Shown here in pieces: positions 1 to 8,493 of a stretch of 64,000 bases of DNA. The DNA is from Dawidia cretensis (GTDB taxonomy: Bacteria; Bacteroidota; Bacteroidia; Cytophagales; Cyclobacteriaceae), in the NCBI RefSeq assembly GCF_018598175.1, contig NZ_JAHESE010000020.1, positions 62,001-126,000 of the forward strand, given 5' to 3'. The translations under genes were made by a program, and so were the position numbers. The notes below the pieces were generated by a model. The model saw only the letters and a list, made by a program, of their open reading frames with translations. It was not told where the DNA came from and did not search any database. Within the stretch, counting starts at the first letter, position 1. The number at the start of each line of letters is the position of its first letter.

Positions 1-1
1 A

Positions 2-2644
2 CTCAACTTTGCAGATATATTATTGCTGAACTCCGCCGCCCGCGGCGAAGAAGGCAAAATCTATAAACACGTACACGGACACATCGGCGGCTCGCTCATC
101 TTTATGCGTGTGCGCGGCGTGGAAATGTACTTCACCAAATACCTGGGCGAAGAGTCCAACGTATTGAACGGCTTCATGATGCAGCCCAACCGTGTATACC
201 TGTTCTCACACGGCAGCACCATCAAGACCCAGGGCGGCGATGCGCTATACTATAGCGACCTGGTGGCCAACTACAACGAAGAGTTGAAGACCACCAAATT
301 ATCTTTTAATGTCACCATCGACGAGTTGAAGTTCGCCAACGGTGGCATTGGTCTGCGTAACGTGCGCATCTCCGAAGGTCCCGGTAAGCTCATCGGTATC
401 ATGGGTGCCTCCGGTGCCGGTAAAACAACCCTGCTCAACGTCATGGCTGGCCTCGTACAGCCTACCACCGGTCAGATCCTCATCAATGGCTTCGACATCA
501 ATACCCAAAAAGACCGAATCCATGGGGTCATCGGGTACGTGTCGCAGGACGACTTGCTCATCGAGGAGCTGACCGTATACCAGAACTTGTACTACAACGC
601 CAAGCTGTGCTTTGCCGACTTCACCGAAGAGCAACTCCACAAGCGCGTAATGGAAGTATTGGAAAACCTCGGCCTCGACCAGCGCAAAGACCTGCGCGTG
701 GGGAATCCGTTGGACAAGACCATCAGCGGTGGTCAACGTAAACGTCTGAACATCGCCCTGGAGCTGATCCGCGAGCCGGCCATCCTCTTCCTCGACGAGC
801 CCACCTCGGGCCTGTCCTCACGCGACTCGGAAAACGTCATCGATTTGCTCAAAGAGTTGTCACTGAAAGGCAAGCTGATCTTTGTCGTGATTCACCAGCC
901 TTCGTCCGACATCTATAAGATGTTCGACAAGATGATCATCATGGACACCGGCGGCTACCCGGCATACTATGGCACGCCGGTGGAAGCTGTAACATACTTC
1001 AAGAAGTCAACGCACCAGGTAGACAGCAACCGGGGCCAATGCGAGACCTGCGGTAACGTAAACCCCGAGCAGATCTTCAACATCATCGAGGCCAAAGTAG
1101 TCGACGAATACGGACAGCCTACCAACAAACGCAAGATCACCCCGCCGCAGTGGTATGACCTATACAAAGAACGCTTTAAGATCAACAATGTCGAAGACGT
1201 TCGCGAAGAGCCACCGCACTCGCTAACACTTCCCAACAAGCTGCGCCAGACATTTGTCTTTGCAACACGAGATACGTTATCGAAGCTCAGCAACAAACAA
1301 TACTTGTTAATCAACCTCCTCGAGGCGCCGCTGCTGGCCATCATCCTGGCCTTCATCATCAAGTACCGCAGCGCACCGGGTGGCAAAGAATACATCTTCC
1401 GCTTCAACGACAACTTCCCCGCCTTCATGCTCATGAGCATTATCGTGGCGTTGTTCATGGGCCTTACGGTCAGTGCCGAAGAGATCATTCGCGACCGGAA
1501 AATTCTGCGTCGCGAGTCGTTCCTGAACCTGAGTTGGAACAGCTACCTCATGTCGAAAGTGTGGATCCTGTTCACCCTGTCGGCCATTCAAACATTCCTG
1601 TTCGTACTCATCGGCAACCTCATCCTGGAAATCCAGTGGGGCATGCTCATCCCCTTCTGGTTTGTACTGTTCACGGTGTCCTGCTTCGCCAGCGTGCTGG
1701 GTCTTAACATCTCGTCGGCCTTTAACTCGGCCGTTACCGTGTACGTTATGATTCCGCTGCTGCTCATTCCGCAAATGATCCTGAGCGGTTTGCTGTTCAG
1801 CTTTGACAAGCTCAACGACCTGATCAGCACCAAAGGCAAAGTGCCCATCGTAGCCGATATGATGGCCTCCCGGTGGGCCTACGAAGCACTTGCCGTGTAT
1901 CAGTTTAAAGAGAACTCGTACGAGAAGCCCTATTACGGCTTCGAGAAGATCGAAGCCCAGGCCGACTTCCGTTCTTCCTTCCTCGTAGACGAGCTCGACA
2001 AGAAGCGTCGCGACATCGCCGGCAACCTCGATGAGAAGGGCGACTCGATCCGTCAGAAGCTGCAAAGCGACCTGACCATCATCGAGACCACACTGCGCAA
2101 GGACTACTTCAAGAAAGGCCTGGAGAAAGAGCTGGCGGTAGACTGGACGTTAAAAGACTTCACACCGGCATTTAACAAAAAGCTGGAAGACTTCTTTATC
2201 GCCTACAAGAAGTTCTACCAGGAGGCGTATAACAAAGCCGTGGCAGCCCGTGAGAATGTGATCCTCAATTTGGAGAAAGATCCCAACTACAAGCTGAACG
2301 ACTACAAGAACGATTACTACAACGAAAGCCTGGCTGACCTGGTGAAGAACGTCAACGAAAAGAACCGGATCATCGAGTTCAACGGTGAGCTTATCCAACA
2401 GGTCAACCCGGTGTTCCTGCCACCGTCGCCAAAGAGCCCTGTGGACTATCGTGCACAGTTCTTCGCACCAGAGAAGCAGTTCCTGGGTATCTCGTTCAGC
2501 ACCTATTTGTTCGACTTACTGGTCATTTGGGCCATGGCGGCCATACTGTACGTTACCCTGTACTTTGAGCTGCTGCGTAAGTTCATCGAGTCCTTCGATA
2601 AGATCCAGGGCAAACTGGCGCTGGCGAAGGCAAAAAAGAAATAA
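2..2644 (+). CDS. ABC transporter, fused ATPase and ABC-2 type permease (5' end outside window)
   Basis: The reading frame is open to the left edge, so the true start lies upstream; the first possible internal start is a TTG at 23. Counting residues from that TTG, a nucleotide-binding domain has Walker A GASGAGKT (128-135), Q-loop SQDD (174-177), signature SGGQRK (235-240) and Walker B ILFLDEP (254-260). Hydrophobic segments from about 425 to 620 form an ABCG-like membrane domain. A charged, probably coiled-coil region of roughly 200 residues precedes one last membrane helix near 840. A small CETCG motif lies near 341. The ATPase-then-permease order is that of ABCG half-transporters. The substrate is unknown; two exported proteins follow on the same strand. 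The ATPase call is firm, the role is not. Confidence 0.9.
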   Translation, partial: LNFADILLLNSAARGEEGKIYKHVHGHIGGSLIFMRVRGVEMYFTKYLGEESNVLNGFMMQPNRVYLFSHGSTIKTQGGDALYYSDLVANYNEELKTTKLSFNVTIDELKFANGGIGLRNVRISEGPGKLIGIMGASGAGKTTLLNVMAGLVQPTTGQILINGFDINTQKDRIHGVIGYVSQDDLLIEELTVYQNLYYNAKLCFADFTEEQLHKRVMEVLENLGLDQRKDLRVGNPLDKTISGGQRKRLNIALELIREPAILFLDEPTSGLSSRDSENVIDLLKELSLKGKLIFVVIHQPSSDIYKMFDKMIIMDTGGYPAYYGTPVEAVTYFKKSTHQVDSNRGQCETCGNVNPEQIFNIIEAKVVDEYGQPTNKRKITPPQWYDLYKERFKINNVEDVREEPPHSLTLPNKLRQTFVFATRDTLSKLSNKQYLLINLLEAPLLAIILAFIIKYRSAPGGKEYIFRFNDNFPAFMLMSIIVALFMGLTVSAEEIIRDRKILRRESFLNLSWNSYLMSKVWILFTLSAIQTFLFVLIGNLILEIQWGMLIPFWFVLFTVSCFASVLGLNISSAFNSAVTVYVMIPLLLIPQMILSGLLFSFDKLNDLISTKGKVPIVADMMASRWAYEALAVYQFKENSYEKPYYGFEKIEAQADFRSSFLVDELDKKRRDIAGNLDEKGDSIRQKLQSDLTIIETTLRKDYFKKGLEKELAVDWTLKDFTPAFNKKLEDFFIAYKKFYQEAYNKAVAARENVILNLEKDPNYKLNDYKNDYYNESLADLVKNVNEKNRIIEFNGELIQQVNPVFLPPSPKSPVDYRAQFFAPEKQFLGISFSTYLFDLLVIWAMAAILYVTLYFELLRKFIESFDKIQGKLALAKAKKK

Positions 2645-2660
2645 AGCATGCAGGTAACAT

Positions 2661-2691
2661 TTTGGCTGGGAATGCTTAATTTTTAAATTTG
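2661..2691 (+). promoter_or_regulatory. Bacteroidota-type promoter
   Basis: TTTG at 2661-2664 and TAAATTTG at 2684-2691 match the -33 TTTG and -7 TAnnTTTG elements of the Bacteroidota housekeeping sigma factor. They are 19 bp apart. The start codon of the lipoprotein gene at 2727 lies 35 bp beyond the -7 element. This suggests the lipoprotein can be transcribed separately from the ABC transporter upstream. Confidence 0.6.
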
Positions 2692-2726
2692 TAAACTGAT
2701 AAATTTATATCATTTAATAACTCTGT

Positions 2727-3629
2727 ATGAGACTACTACCTATCGGGCTCTGTCTGGCAATCCTACTTTCGGCTTGCGGATCCGGTAAGAAGACCGATGA
2801 ACAAGCCTTCCTGGAAGGTCTTGACTCGGCTAAAACCGAAGGGCCTACAATATCTGAAGAAGTCATTGGCGACATCCTTCAGCAGATTCCCAGTCCGTTG
2901 GAAATCTCTGTGCTGCTGAAAGAGTCTGGCAAGAAGTATAATGCATCTTTCCTGAACTCACCGGACAACACATCGAAGTACAACACCAACTACAAGAAGG
3001 CCCTCAACCTGGGACTCTACGGTACCGACTTGGGTTACACCAACATCTACGAGCAGAACCAGGACGGTGTAAAATACATGGCCTCTATCAAAACACTGGC
3101 AGACGGTCTGAGCATTGGTCAATTCTTCGACGTCGAGACAATCGGTCGTCTGGCTACCAACAGCAAGAACCTCGACTCCCTGCTGCTGATCACCACCCAG
3201 AACTTCAACACGATCAACCATTATTTACAGTCGCAGGGCCGTGCAAACCTCAGCGTACTGTTCCTGACGGGTGGCTGGCTGGAAGCGCTTCACATTACCT
3301 GCGCTACTGCCTCGGCAAACCCTGACAACCAGCAACTGAAAGAAACCATCGGTGAGCAGAAAATCATCCTGGAAAGCATCATGCTTCTCCTCTCCTTCTA
3401 CAAAGAGTCGGATCAAAACATGGCATCATTGTTGACTGACATGGAAGAGCTGAAGAAAGTGTACGACAAAGTCAAGATCACGTACACGTACAAGGAGTCT
3501 ACTATGGAAGTCGTGAATGGTGTAGCCATTATCAAAGATAATAGCACGAGCACGATTGAAATCACCCCTGAAGATATCGCCAGCATCAGCGCGGTTACCT
3601 CTTCCATCAGATCTAAGATTATATCATAA
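2727..3629 (+). CDS. conserved hypothetical lipoprotein
   Basis: 300 aa. A short signal peptide ends in the lipobox LSAC, with the lipidated cysteine at residue 17. The residues after it (GSGKK) are not acidic, so there is no obvious surface-export signal and the protein probably faces the periplasm. The rest looks soluble and mainly helical, with long amphipathic stretches and no family motif I recognise. It follows the ABC transporter by 82 bp, has its own promoter-like sequence, and precedes another exported protein by 27 bp. A helper of the transporter is possible, but this is inference from position only. Confidence 0.75.
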   Translation: MRLLPIGLCLAILLSACGSGKKTDEQAFLEGLDSAKTEGPTISEEVIGDILQQIPSPLEISVLLKESGKKYNASFLNSPDNTSKYNTNYKKALNLGLYGTDLGYTNIYEQNQDGVKYMASIKTLADGLSIGQFFDVETIGRLATNSKNLDSLLLITTQNFNTINHYLQSQGRANLSVLFLTGGWLEALHITCATASANPDNQQLKETIGEQKIILESIMLLLSFYKESDQNMASLLTDMEELKKVYDKVKITYTYKESTMEVVNGVAIIKDNSTSTIEITPEDIASISAVTSSIRSKIIS

Positions 3630-3656
3630 GCTAAGAATAAGAAATACAGGCGTCCT

Positions 3657-4076
3657 ATGAAAAAGTTAATGTTTATTGTTCTATCCGTTTTCGTTCTGAG
3701 TACCTTGGAAGTTATCGGACAGTGCAACTCGGAAGCCCTGAGCAACCAGTGTATTCCCAAACTGGCCGAAGGATTTAACTTTCTGAAAAGCTACAAAATC
3801 GAAAAAGGAGGAAAGGACTTCGTGGAGTATTCATATGTGTTCACCAAAGGCACGCAATATATGATCAACATCTGCGCCGCGACCCAGCCTACGGATGGCA
3901 TTGTGGTAAGCCTCTTCGACTCTAACCGGAACAAAGTAGCTACCAGCAAGATCAACGGTCAGTTCGTATCGGCGATTGCATACCCTTGCAACACCACCGG
4001 TATCTACTACATCCAGTATACCTTCGACGGTTCAGCATCCTACTGCGGCGGCAGCGCGCTCGGCTTTAAACGCTGA
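3657..4076 (+). CDS. small secreted protein of unknown function
   Basis: 139 aa. The N-terminal MKKLMFIVLSVFVLS segment and a cleavage region near VIGQC indicate export by Sec. The mature part contains five cysteines or more in a compact, probably beta-rich domain, with a pattern such as GIYYIQYTF that resembles small beta-sandwich modules. Disulfides in the periplasm are plausible. It sits 27 bp behind the lipoprotein gene and ends before a hairpin terminator, so it is probably the last gene of that unit. I do not recognise the family. Confidence 0.7.
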   Translation: MKKLMFIVLSVFVLSTLEVIGQCNSEALSNQCIPKLAEGFNFLKSYKIEKGGKDFVEYSYVFTKGTQYMINICAATQPTDGIVVSLFDSNRNKVATSKINGQFVSAIAYPCNTTGIYYIQYTFDGSASYCGGSALGFKR

Positions 4077-4105
4077 TCGTACAGCTCCGAAATAATACTA
4101 AAGCA

Positions 4106-4141
4106 AAAGCCGTCTCAGATCTCTGGGATGGCTTTCTTATT
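4106..4141 (+). terminator. intrinsic terminator after the secreted protein
   Basis: AAAGCC(g/t-rich)CAG pairs with CTGGGATGGCTTT (left arm 4106-4118, right arm 4123-4135) around an ATCT loop, followed by CTTATTTATT. A few pairs are G-U or mismatched. Confidence 0.6.
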
Positions 4142-4230
4142 TATTCCCAATCACGATGTTGCTTAATGTGGCACAAAAAGTGTAGCCGCTGATCAAACCA
4201 GAAGCTATAACGCTATTTTTATCCCCCACT

Positions 4231-5511
4231 ATGAAACCACAATGGATAACGCTCGTGCTACTCGTCTTCATGACCTGGGCCTGTAGCGATGATGATAACA
4301 CACCCGGCATCGAATCAAAAACACTGGCAATACAGGTATCAGAAAAATCACTACTGTTAGGCGAACGTATGTGGATCCTTGTGTCCGACAGCAACGGCAA
4401 ATTGCTGGGATCAAAACAACTCACCAACGGAGAGACCTATACGTTTCTGGCACCAGCTGGATTTTCCGAGGATGTTATTACGTACACTACTCTTTTGCGA
4501 TCTGAAGACCAACACTCTTCGGATCGAATCGAAATGTACATCGTAACACATGCCGGCGTTCCGTTTGGTGCGTATACTACCTGGTTCCCACCTGTATTCG
4601 AGGGGGCTCCGTCGGAAGATAGAAATTCAAGTCAGGTATCTGTGGCCGGATCATTAATTAAAGGTTGGGAGATAGCAAAAATGATTTGTTTACCGTATGA
4701 TCGCAATGTCGATGCCTCCACGGTTACCACGATACCAGAAGATGATCGCTGTACTTTTAACGTATCAGCCACTGGCAACTCGGCAGTACTCCTGGCAGAT
4801 CGTACCACCCCTCCTTTCTATTACCACTACCTGGAGATAGAGCCGGACAAAAATTATATTGTATCGGCGAACGACTTCACGGAAGCCGACATCAAGACAA
4901 TCGAGATACCGGAAACCGACAACTTTAGCTGCCAGATTATCGGCAGCAATACGTACGGAAGCTTTTCGTACTATTATGACAAAAAAGAATCCGGTACCCC
5001 CATCGACAAAATTATTGCCCCTGCATACGGAAATGTCTTTTCTTCCTATCAGACCCTGCTCAACATTATCGTTACCGATAAGAAGCTCATCAGCTGCTCA
5101 ATATATGATGTTGACATCCCGACGAGTGCAGAGCTTATTGATCCGACCATTGGTGTTACATATCAGGACGGTACCATTATCACGGAGCATGTGATCTCAG
5201 AGGATCCCGATGTGGATATGATGAAGCTCACGGCCATCTCCGGCAACCACAGCCTTTTTGCCTGGAGGATCTATGCCGCACCGAATGCCCGGCGAATCAC
5301 ACCTCCACGTATTCCGGACTTTATAGCACTGGCACCCGGCGAAACTGCACGAACCTTTACGGAGATTGCTGAACATAACATAATGACGTATACGTTACAA
5401 GAATCGTCGGACCATCAGGGATATTACGATTTCCTGACACGCTACGAATTGAACGGGCAGAATCCGATGCCCAAAAAATATGTAACCAGTCAACTTACCC
5501 AAAGAAATTAG
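4231..5511 (+). CDS. putative surface-exposed lipoprotein, unknown function
   Basis: 426 aa. The signal peptide ends with TWAC, and the lipidated cysteine is residue 18. It is followed directly by SDDDN. In Bacteroidota, an acidic stretch of this kind right after the cysteine is the known lipoprotein export signal that sends the protein to the outer face of the outer membrane. The rest is rich in Thr, Ser, Asp and Tyr and looks beta-stranded; an early segment (GERMWILVSDSNGKLL) resembles a small beta-sandwich domain. I see no catalytic motif. It stands alone between a terminator and a hydrolase gene. A binding or adhesive role would be a guess. Confidence 0.75.
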   Translation: MKPQWITLVLLVFMTWACSDDDNTPGIESKTLAIQVSEKSLLLGERMWILVSDSNGKLLGSKQLTNGETYTFLAPAGFSEDVITYTTLLRSEDQHSSDRIEMYIVTHAGVPFGAYTTWFPPVFEGAPSEDRNSSQVSVAGSLIKGWEIAKMICLPYDRNVDASTVTTIPEDDRCTFNVSATGNSAVLLADRTTPPFYYHYLEIEPDKNYIVSANDFTEADIKTIEIPETDNFSCQIIGSNTYGSFSYYYDKKESGTPIDKIIAPAYGNVFSSYQTLLNIIVTDKKLISCSIYDVDIPTSAELIDPTIGVTYQDGTIITEHVISEDPDVDMMKLTAISGNHSLFAWRIYAAPNARRITPPRIPDFIALAPGETARTFTEIAEHNIMTYTLQESSDHQGYYDFLTRYELNGQNPMPKKYVTSQLTQRN

Positions 5512-5586
5512 TCGTTAATCCCCCGTGCCAGGCTGCGGCCAGTGCCGACACCAAACTGGCGTAGAGCATTATTCGTATCTTCACCC

Positions 5587-6240
5587 ATGCAGCACGAAGT
5601 ATCCTTCACCGCCCGCGCCCGGTACCAAAAACTCGGCATCATCACGCCCGAAACCAAACACCTATGGTTCGTCCTGCATGGCTACGGCCAACTCGCCCAA
5701 TATTTCATCCGCAAATTCCGCACACTCGAAGACGCCGGCATCTGCGTCATCGCGCCCGAAGCCCTCTCTCGCTTTTACCTCGAAGACGTCACCGCCCGCA
5801 TGCAGAGCGGCAACAACCGCGTAGGCGCTTCGTGGATGACGCGCGAAAACCGCCTCATGGACATCGGCAATTATATACAGTACTTAAATGCCGTCTACCA
5901 GCAAGAGATCCCTCCTACCCATTCGTTACAAATAACCATTCTCGGATTTTCGCAGGGGGCCGCGACGGCTACACGCTGGGCCATCAACGGCCAGGTTCAA
6001 TTTCACCGGCTCATTCTCTGGGCGGGAATTTTCCCTCCCGATATGGAACTGGAAACAGGGCGCGAAGTATTAAAAGATAAGGAGTTGGTATTAGTACACG
6101 GTACGGCTGACCCATTTCTAACCGACGAACGCTTTGCGGAAATGGAAACGCTCTCGGCCCGGTTACACGTCACACCCCGCAGACTGACCTTTGATGGTGG
6201 CCACGATATCCACGAAGCCACATTGCCCCAACTTTTCTAA
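5587..6240 (+). CDS. alpha/beta hydrolase, phospholipase/carboxylesterase type
   Basis: 217 aa from the ATG at 5587. An in-frame GTG at 5542 would add 15 residues that do not look like part of the fold, so the ATG is preferred. The catalytic triad is visible: Ser122 in GFSQG (120-124), Asp175 in HGTADPF, and His206 in GGHDIH. The early HGYGQ (31-35) gives the oxyanion loop. Length and motif spacing fit the YpfH/carboxylesterase 2 family, cytoplasmic serine esterases with small acyl esters or lysophospholipids as typical substrates. No signal peptide is present. It converges with the dehydrogenase gene, and their stop codons overlap. The true substrate is unknown. Confidence 0.85.
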   Translation: MQHEVSFTARARYQKLGIITPETKHLWFVLHGYGQLAQYFIRKFRTLEDAGICVIAPEALSRFYLEDVTARMQSGNNRVGASWMTRENRLMDIGNYIQYLNAVYQQEIPPTHSLQITILGFSQGAATATRWAINGQVQFHRLILWAGIFPPDMELETGREVLKDKELVLVHGTADPFLTDERFAEMETLSARLHVTPRRLTFDGGHDIHEATLPQLF

Positions 6241-6992
6241 CCGCGCTTCACTTGTGTACTACTGGCCTGCGCCGTAGGGAACACCGTAATATCCGCCAAT
6301 ACCACATGCGGCGGCGCCTGCAATACATACAGAATGATATCGGCAATATCAGTACCCTGCAGCGGTGTCATACCTTGATAGGGCGCCGACGCTTTTGATT
6401 CATCGCCTTTAAAGCGCACCAGTGAAAACTCCGTTTCCACCAGACCTGGGTTAATAGACGTCACTTTAATACCGTAAGCATTTAAGTCCATCCGCATGCC
6501 GCGGGTCAACGCATCAACCGCAAACTTGCTTGCACAGTATACATTACCGTTCGGATACACTTCCTTCCCGGCAATAGACCCCAGGTTGATAATGTGCCCC
6601 AACTGACGGCTCGTCATCACAGGAATCACTTCTTTCGATACATACAGCAACCCTTTTACATTGATGTCAATCATAGCATCCCAGTCGGCCAGGCTCCCGG
6701 TTTGTATCGGATCAAGGCCGTGCGCATTGCCCGCGTTGTTTACAAGCACGTCGATGTTCTTCCACTCCACCGGCAGCGAGGCAATCGCGCGTTGTACATC
6801 GGCATGCTCGCGCACATCAAAAGACAGCGTCGTTACTTTTGTTTGCGCGGCCAGCTCCTGCTGTAGCGTTTCCAGCCGCTCGCGGCGACGGCCGCAAAGA
6901 ATGATGTCGAAGTTGTGGGCAGCCAGCAACCGGGCCGTGGCCTCGCCAATGCCGGATGTCGCACCCGTGATGAGAGCTATTCTTTTCTGCAT
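6237..6992 (-). CDS. SDR family NAD(P)-dependent oxidoreductase, YdfG-like
   Basis: 251 aa from the ATG at 6992; a TTG two codons upstream is less likely. Classical short-chain dehydrogenase features are intact: the Rossmann TGATSGIG (9-16), NNAG (85-88), catalytic Ser139, and Tyr152-x3-Lys156 in the YCASK motif. A basic GRRRER segment near 34-39 suggests NADP(H) preference. The sequence is closest in feel to YdfG-type enzymes that oxidise 3-hydroxy acids such as L-allo-threonine or serine. No pathway partner lies next to it, so the substrate assignment is tentative. Confidence 0.88.
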   Translation of the reverse strand: MQKRIALITGATSGIGEATARLLAAHNFDIILCGRRRERLETLQQELAAQTKVTTLSFDVREHADVQRAIASLPVEWKNIDVLVNNAGNAHGLDPIQTGSLADWDAMIDINVKGLLYVSKEVIPVMTSRQLGHIINLGSIAGKEVYPNGNVYCASKFAVDALTRGMRMDLNAYGIKVTSINPGLVETEFSLVRFKGDESKASAPYQGMTPLQGTDIADIILYVLQAPPHVVLADITVFPTAQASSTQVKRG

Positions 6993-7006
6993 ATGCAAAG
7001 ACTAAA

Positions 7007-7759
7007 CTATTGGAACAGGAAATATACCGTAACAGAATTGGTCGTTACGCTTTTCAACGGCTGCCCGTAAATATTGTCCTTGTTGTCGAGGATATTGAAC
7101 AGGCCATGTGAAAAACGGATCTCCGGCGAGAACTTGAACAGCGGGTAATACAAGTCGAAGCCGAAACCGCCCTCCAGGCTCAGATTGCTGTTGGTGATCT
7201 CCAGCGACTCTCCGTTTTTACCATTCTTCTTACCCGACGCTTCAATGGCAGGTGTGACACCACCAATCATATACATCCGGATATTGCCCCGGCGTTGTGA
7301 TTTATACTTCAACAGTATCGGAAACTCAACCATGGTACTTTCCAGCAACAGATCTTCCCGTGGAGTCTTGTCGGTATAGAGGTAGCTCACCTTGTTTTCA
7401 TAAAACCCTACCTTGGGCGTGAGCCGTATGTCTACCTGGTCGTCCAGGCGGTAGTTAACAATAAAGCCCAGCGAGAAACCACCCGACCACCCGGGTATAA
7501 CCGAGTGTACCGAATCAAACTGCTGTGAAACAAACCGATCGGAATATTTTACCTTGAACGCAGCGCTATGGATCCCGATGAGGAAGCCATAGGTAAGCTT
7601 ACGGTTGTCGTAATTAGGATTGTTGCGCGACGCCCAGCGTGACCGCTTGCCCATCGTTGTTTGTGCTGCAGCACCGCCGCACAATAACAGTAGGACAAAG
7701 ACAACGCCTACTTTGTGCCTGTGTATATAGAGCTTATTCCAAAAGTGAGAGATCTGCAT
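7007..7759 (-). CDS. porT: type IX secretion system protein PorT (outer membrane beta-barrel)
   Basis: 250 aa. A hydrophobic segment around residues 17-33 ending in GAAAQ is a signal peptide, preceded by a rather long N-terminus. The mature part alternates strands and ends with an aromatic (YFLFQ), as expected for an eight-stranded outer membrane barrel. The start ATG overlaps the last 52 bp of the methyltransferase gene in another frame. The ubiE-porT pairing is widely conserved in Bacteroidota, which supports the name. PorT is an outer-membrane component of the type IX secretion system. Rare confusion with other PorT-family barrels is possible, but the neighbour argues for the real one. Confidence 0.82.
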   Translation of the reverse strand: MQISHFWNKLYIHRHKVGVVFVLLLLCGGAAAQTTMGKRSRWASRNNPNYDNRKLTYGFLIGIHSAAFKVKYSDRFVSQQFDSVHSVIPGWSGGFSLGFIVNYRLDDQVDIRLTPKVGFYENKVSYLYTDKTPREDLLLESTMVEFPILLKYKSQRRGNIRMYMIGGVTPAIEASGKKNGKNGESLEITNSNLSLEGGFGFDLYYPLFKFSPEIRFSHGLFNILDNKDNIYGQPLKSVTTNSVTVYFLFQ

Positions 7760-8430
7760 TGTGTCTGTTTAAATCCGAGGGTGGTTAAGATGCGAACAAA
7801 GTCCTCTCCATCCGGAAAAGCCGCTACAGACTCAGGCAGGTAAGTATAGGCGGACTTATCACTCGAAACCACGCTCCCTATTTTAGGCAAAACGAACCGA
7901 AAGTAAAAATGGTATACCTGCTTGAAGGGAAATTTACGGGGGCGCGAGAACTCCAGCACCACGATCTGGCCATTTGGCCGTAATACGCGGTAGATTTCCT
8001 GTAATCCCCGTTCCAGGTTTTCAAAATTGCGCACACCAAACGCCACGGTGACAGCATCGAACGATGCGTCTTCAAAAGGCAGGTTTTCAGAATCGCCCTT
8101 CAGCAACGTGATCTTCTGATCTAGTTTACGATCGCGCAGCTTTTTGCGACCTACTTCCAGCATACCTTCGGAAATGTCGACCCCTGTAATCTTTTCGGGG
8201 TTGAGGTCCAGCGCCTGAATAGCAAAATCGCCGGTACCGGTGGCCACGTCGAGGATGTGGCGGGGTTTTTGGGCCTTGAGCAGGTTCACGGCCTTGCGGC
8301 GCCATGCACGGTCGATGCCCATGCTGAGAAAATGATTCAAAAAGTCGTACCGGTGGCTGATGTTGTCAAACATCCTGGCCACCTGCTCCTTTTTGCCGGT
8401 GTTTTGTTCTTTGTATGGAACGACTGTCAT
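7708..8430 (-). CDS. ubiE: demethylmenaquinone methyltransferase
   Basis: 240 aa. It transfers a methyl group from S-adenosylmethionine to demethylmenaquinone in the last step of menaquinone synthesis (menG activity). The SAM-binding motif DVATGTGDF is at 61-69, the acidic VDIS at 84-87, and both family signatures are present: YDFLNHFLSMGIDRAWR at 28-44 and RVLRPNGQIVVLEFSRP at 148-164. Length is normal for the family. Its 3' end overlaps porT by 52 bp, so the two are probably co-transcribed. The product fits the menaquinone-using complex I encoded at 47-60 kb. Confidence 0.96.
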   Translation of the reverse strand: MTVVPYKEQNTGKKEQVARMFDNISHRYDFLNHFLSMGIDRAWRRKAVNLLKAQKPRHILDVATGTGDFAIQALDLNPEKITGVDISEGMLEVGRKKLRDRKLDQKITLLKGDSENLPFEDASFDAVTVAFGVRNFENLERGLQEIYRVLRPNGQIVVLEFSRPRKFPFKQVYHFYFRFVLPKIGSVVSSDKSAYTYLPESVAAFPDGEDFVRILTTLGFKQTQCRSLTFGISSIYTGTK

Positions 8431-8448
8431 GGCGGTGATCCCTCGCCG

Positions 8449-8456
8449 CGAAGGTA
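8449..8456 (-). promoter_or_regulatory. possible -7 element for ubiE-porT
   Basis: On the minus strand TACCTTCG (8456 to 8449) resembles TAnnTTTG with one mismatch and lies 19 bp before the ubiE ATG. I see no clear -33 TTTG. It is enclosed by an inverted repeat: ATCACCGC next to the start codon (plus-strand GCGGTGAT at 8432-8439) and its partner at 8472-8479. Confidence 0.35.
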
Positions 8457-8493
8457 GGGGGTTTTACGGGAATCACCGCAGGCTGTCCAGCGC

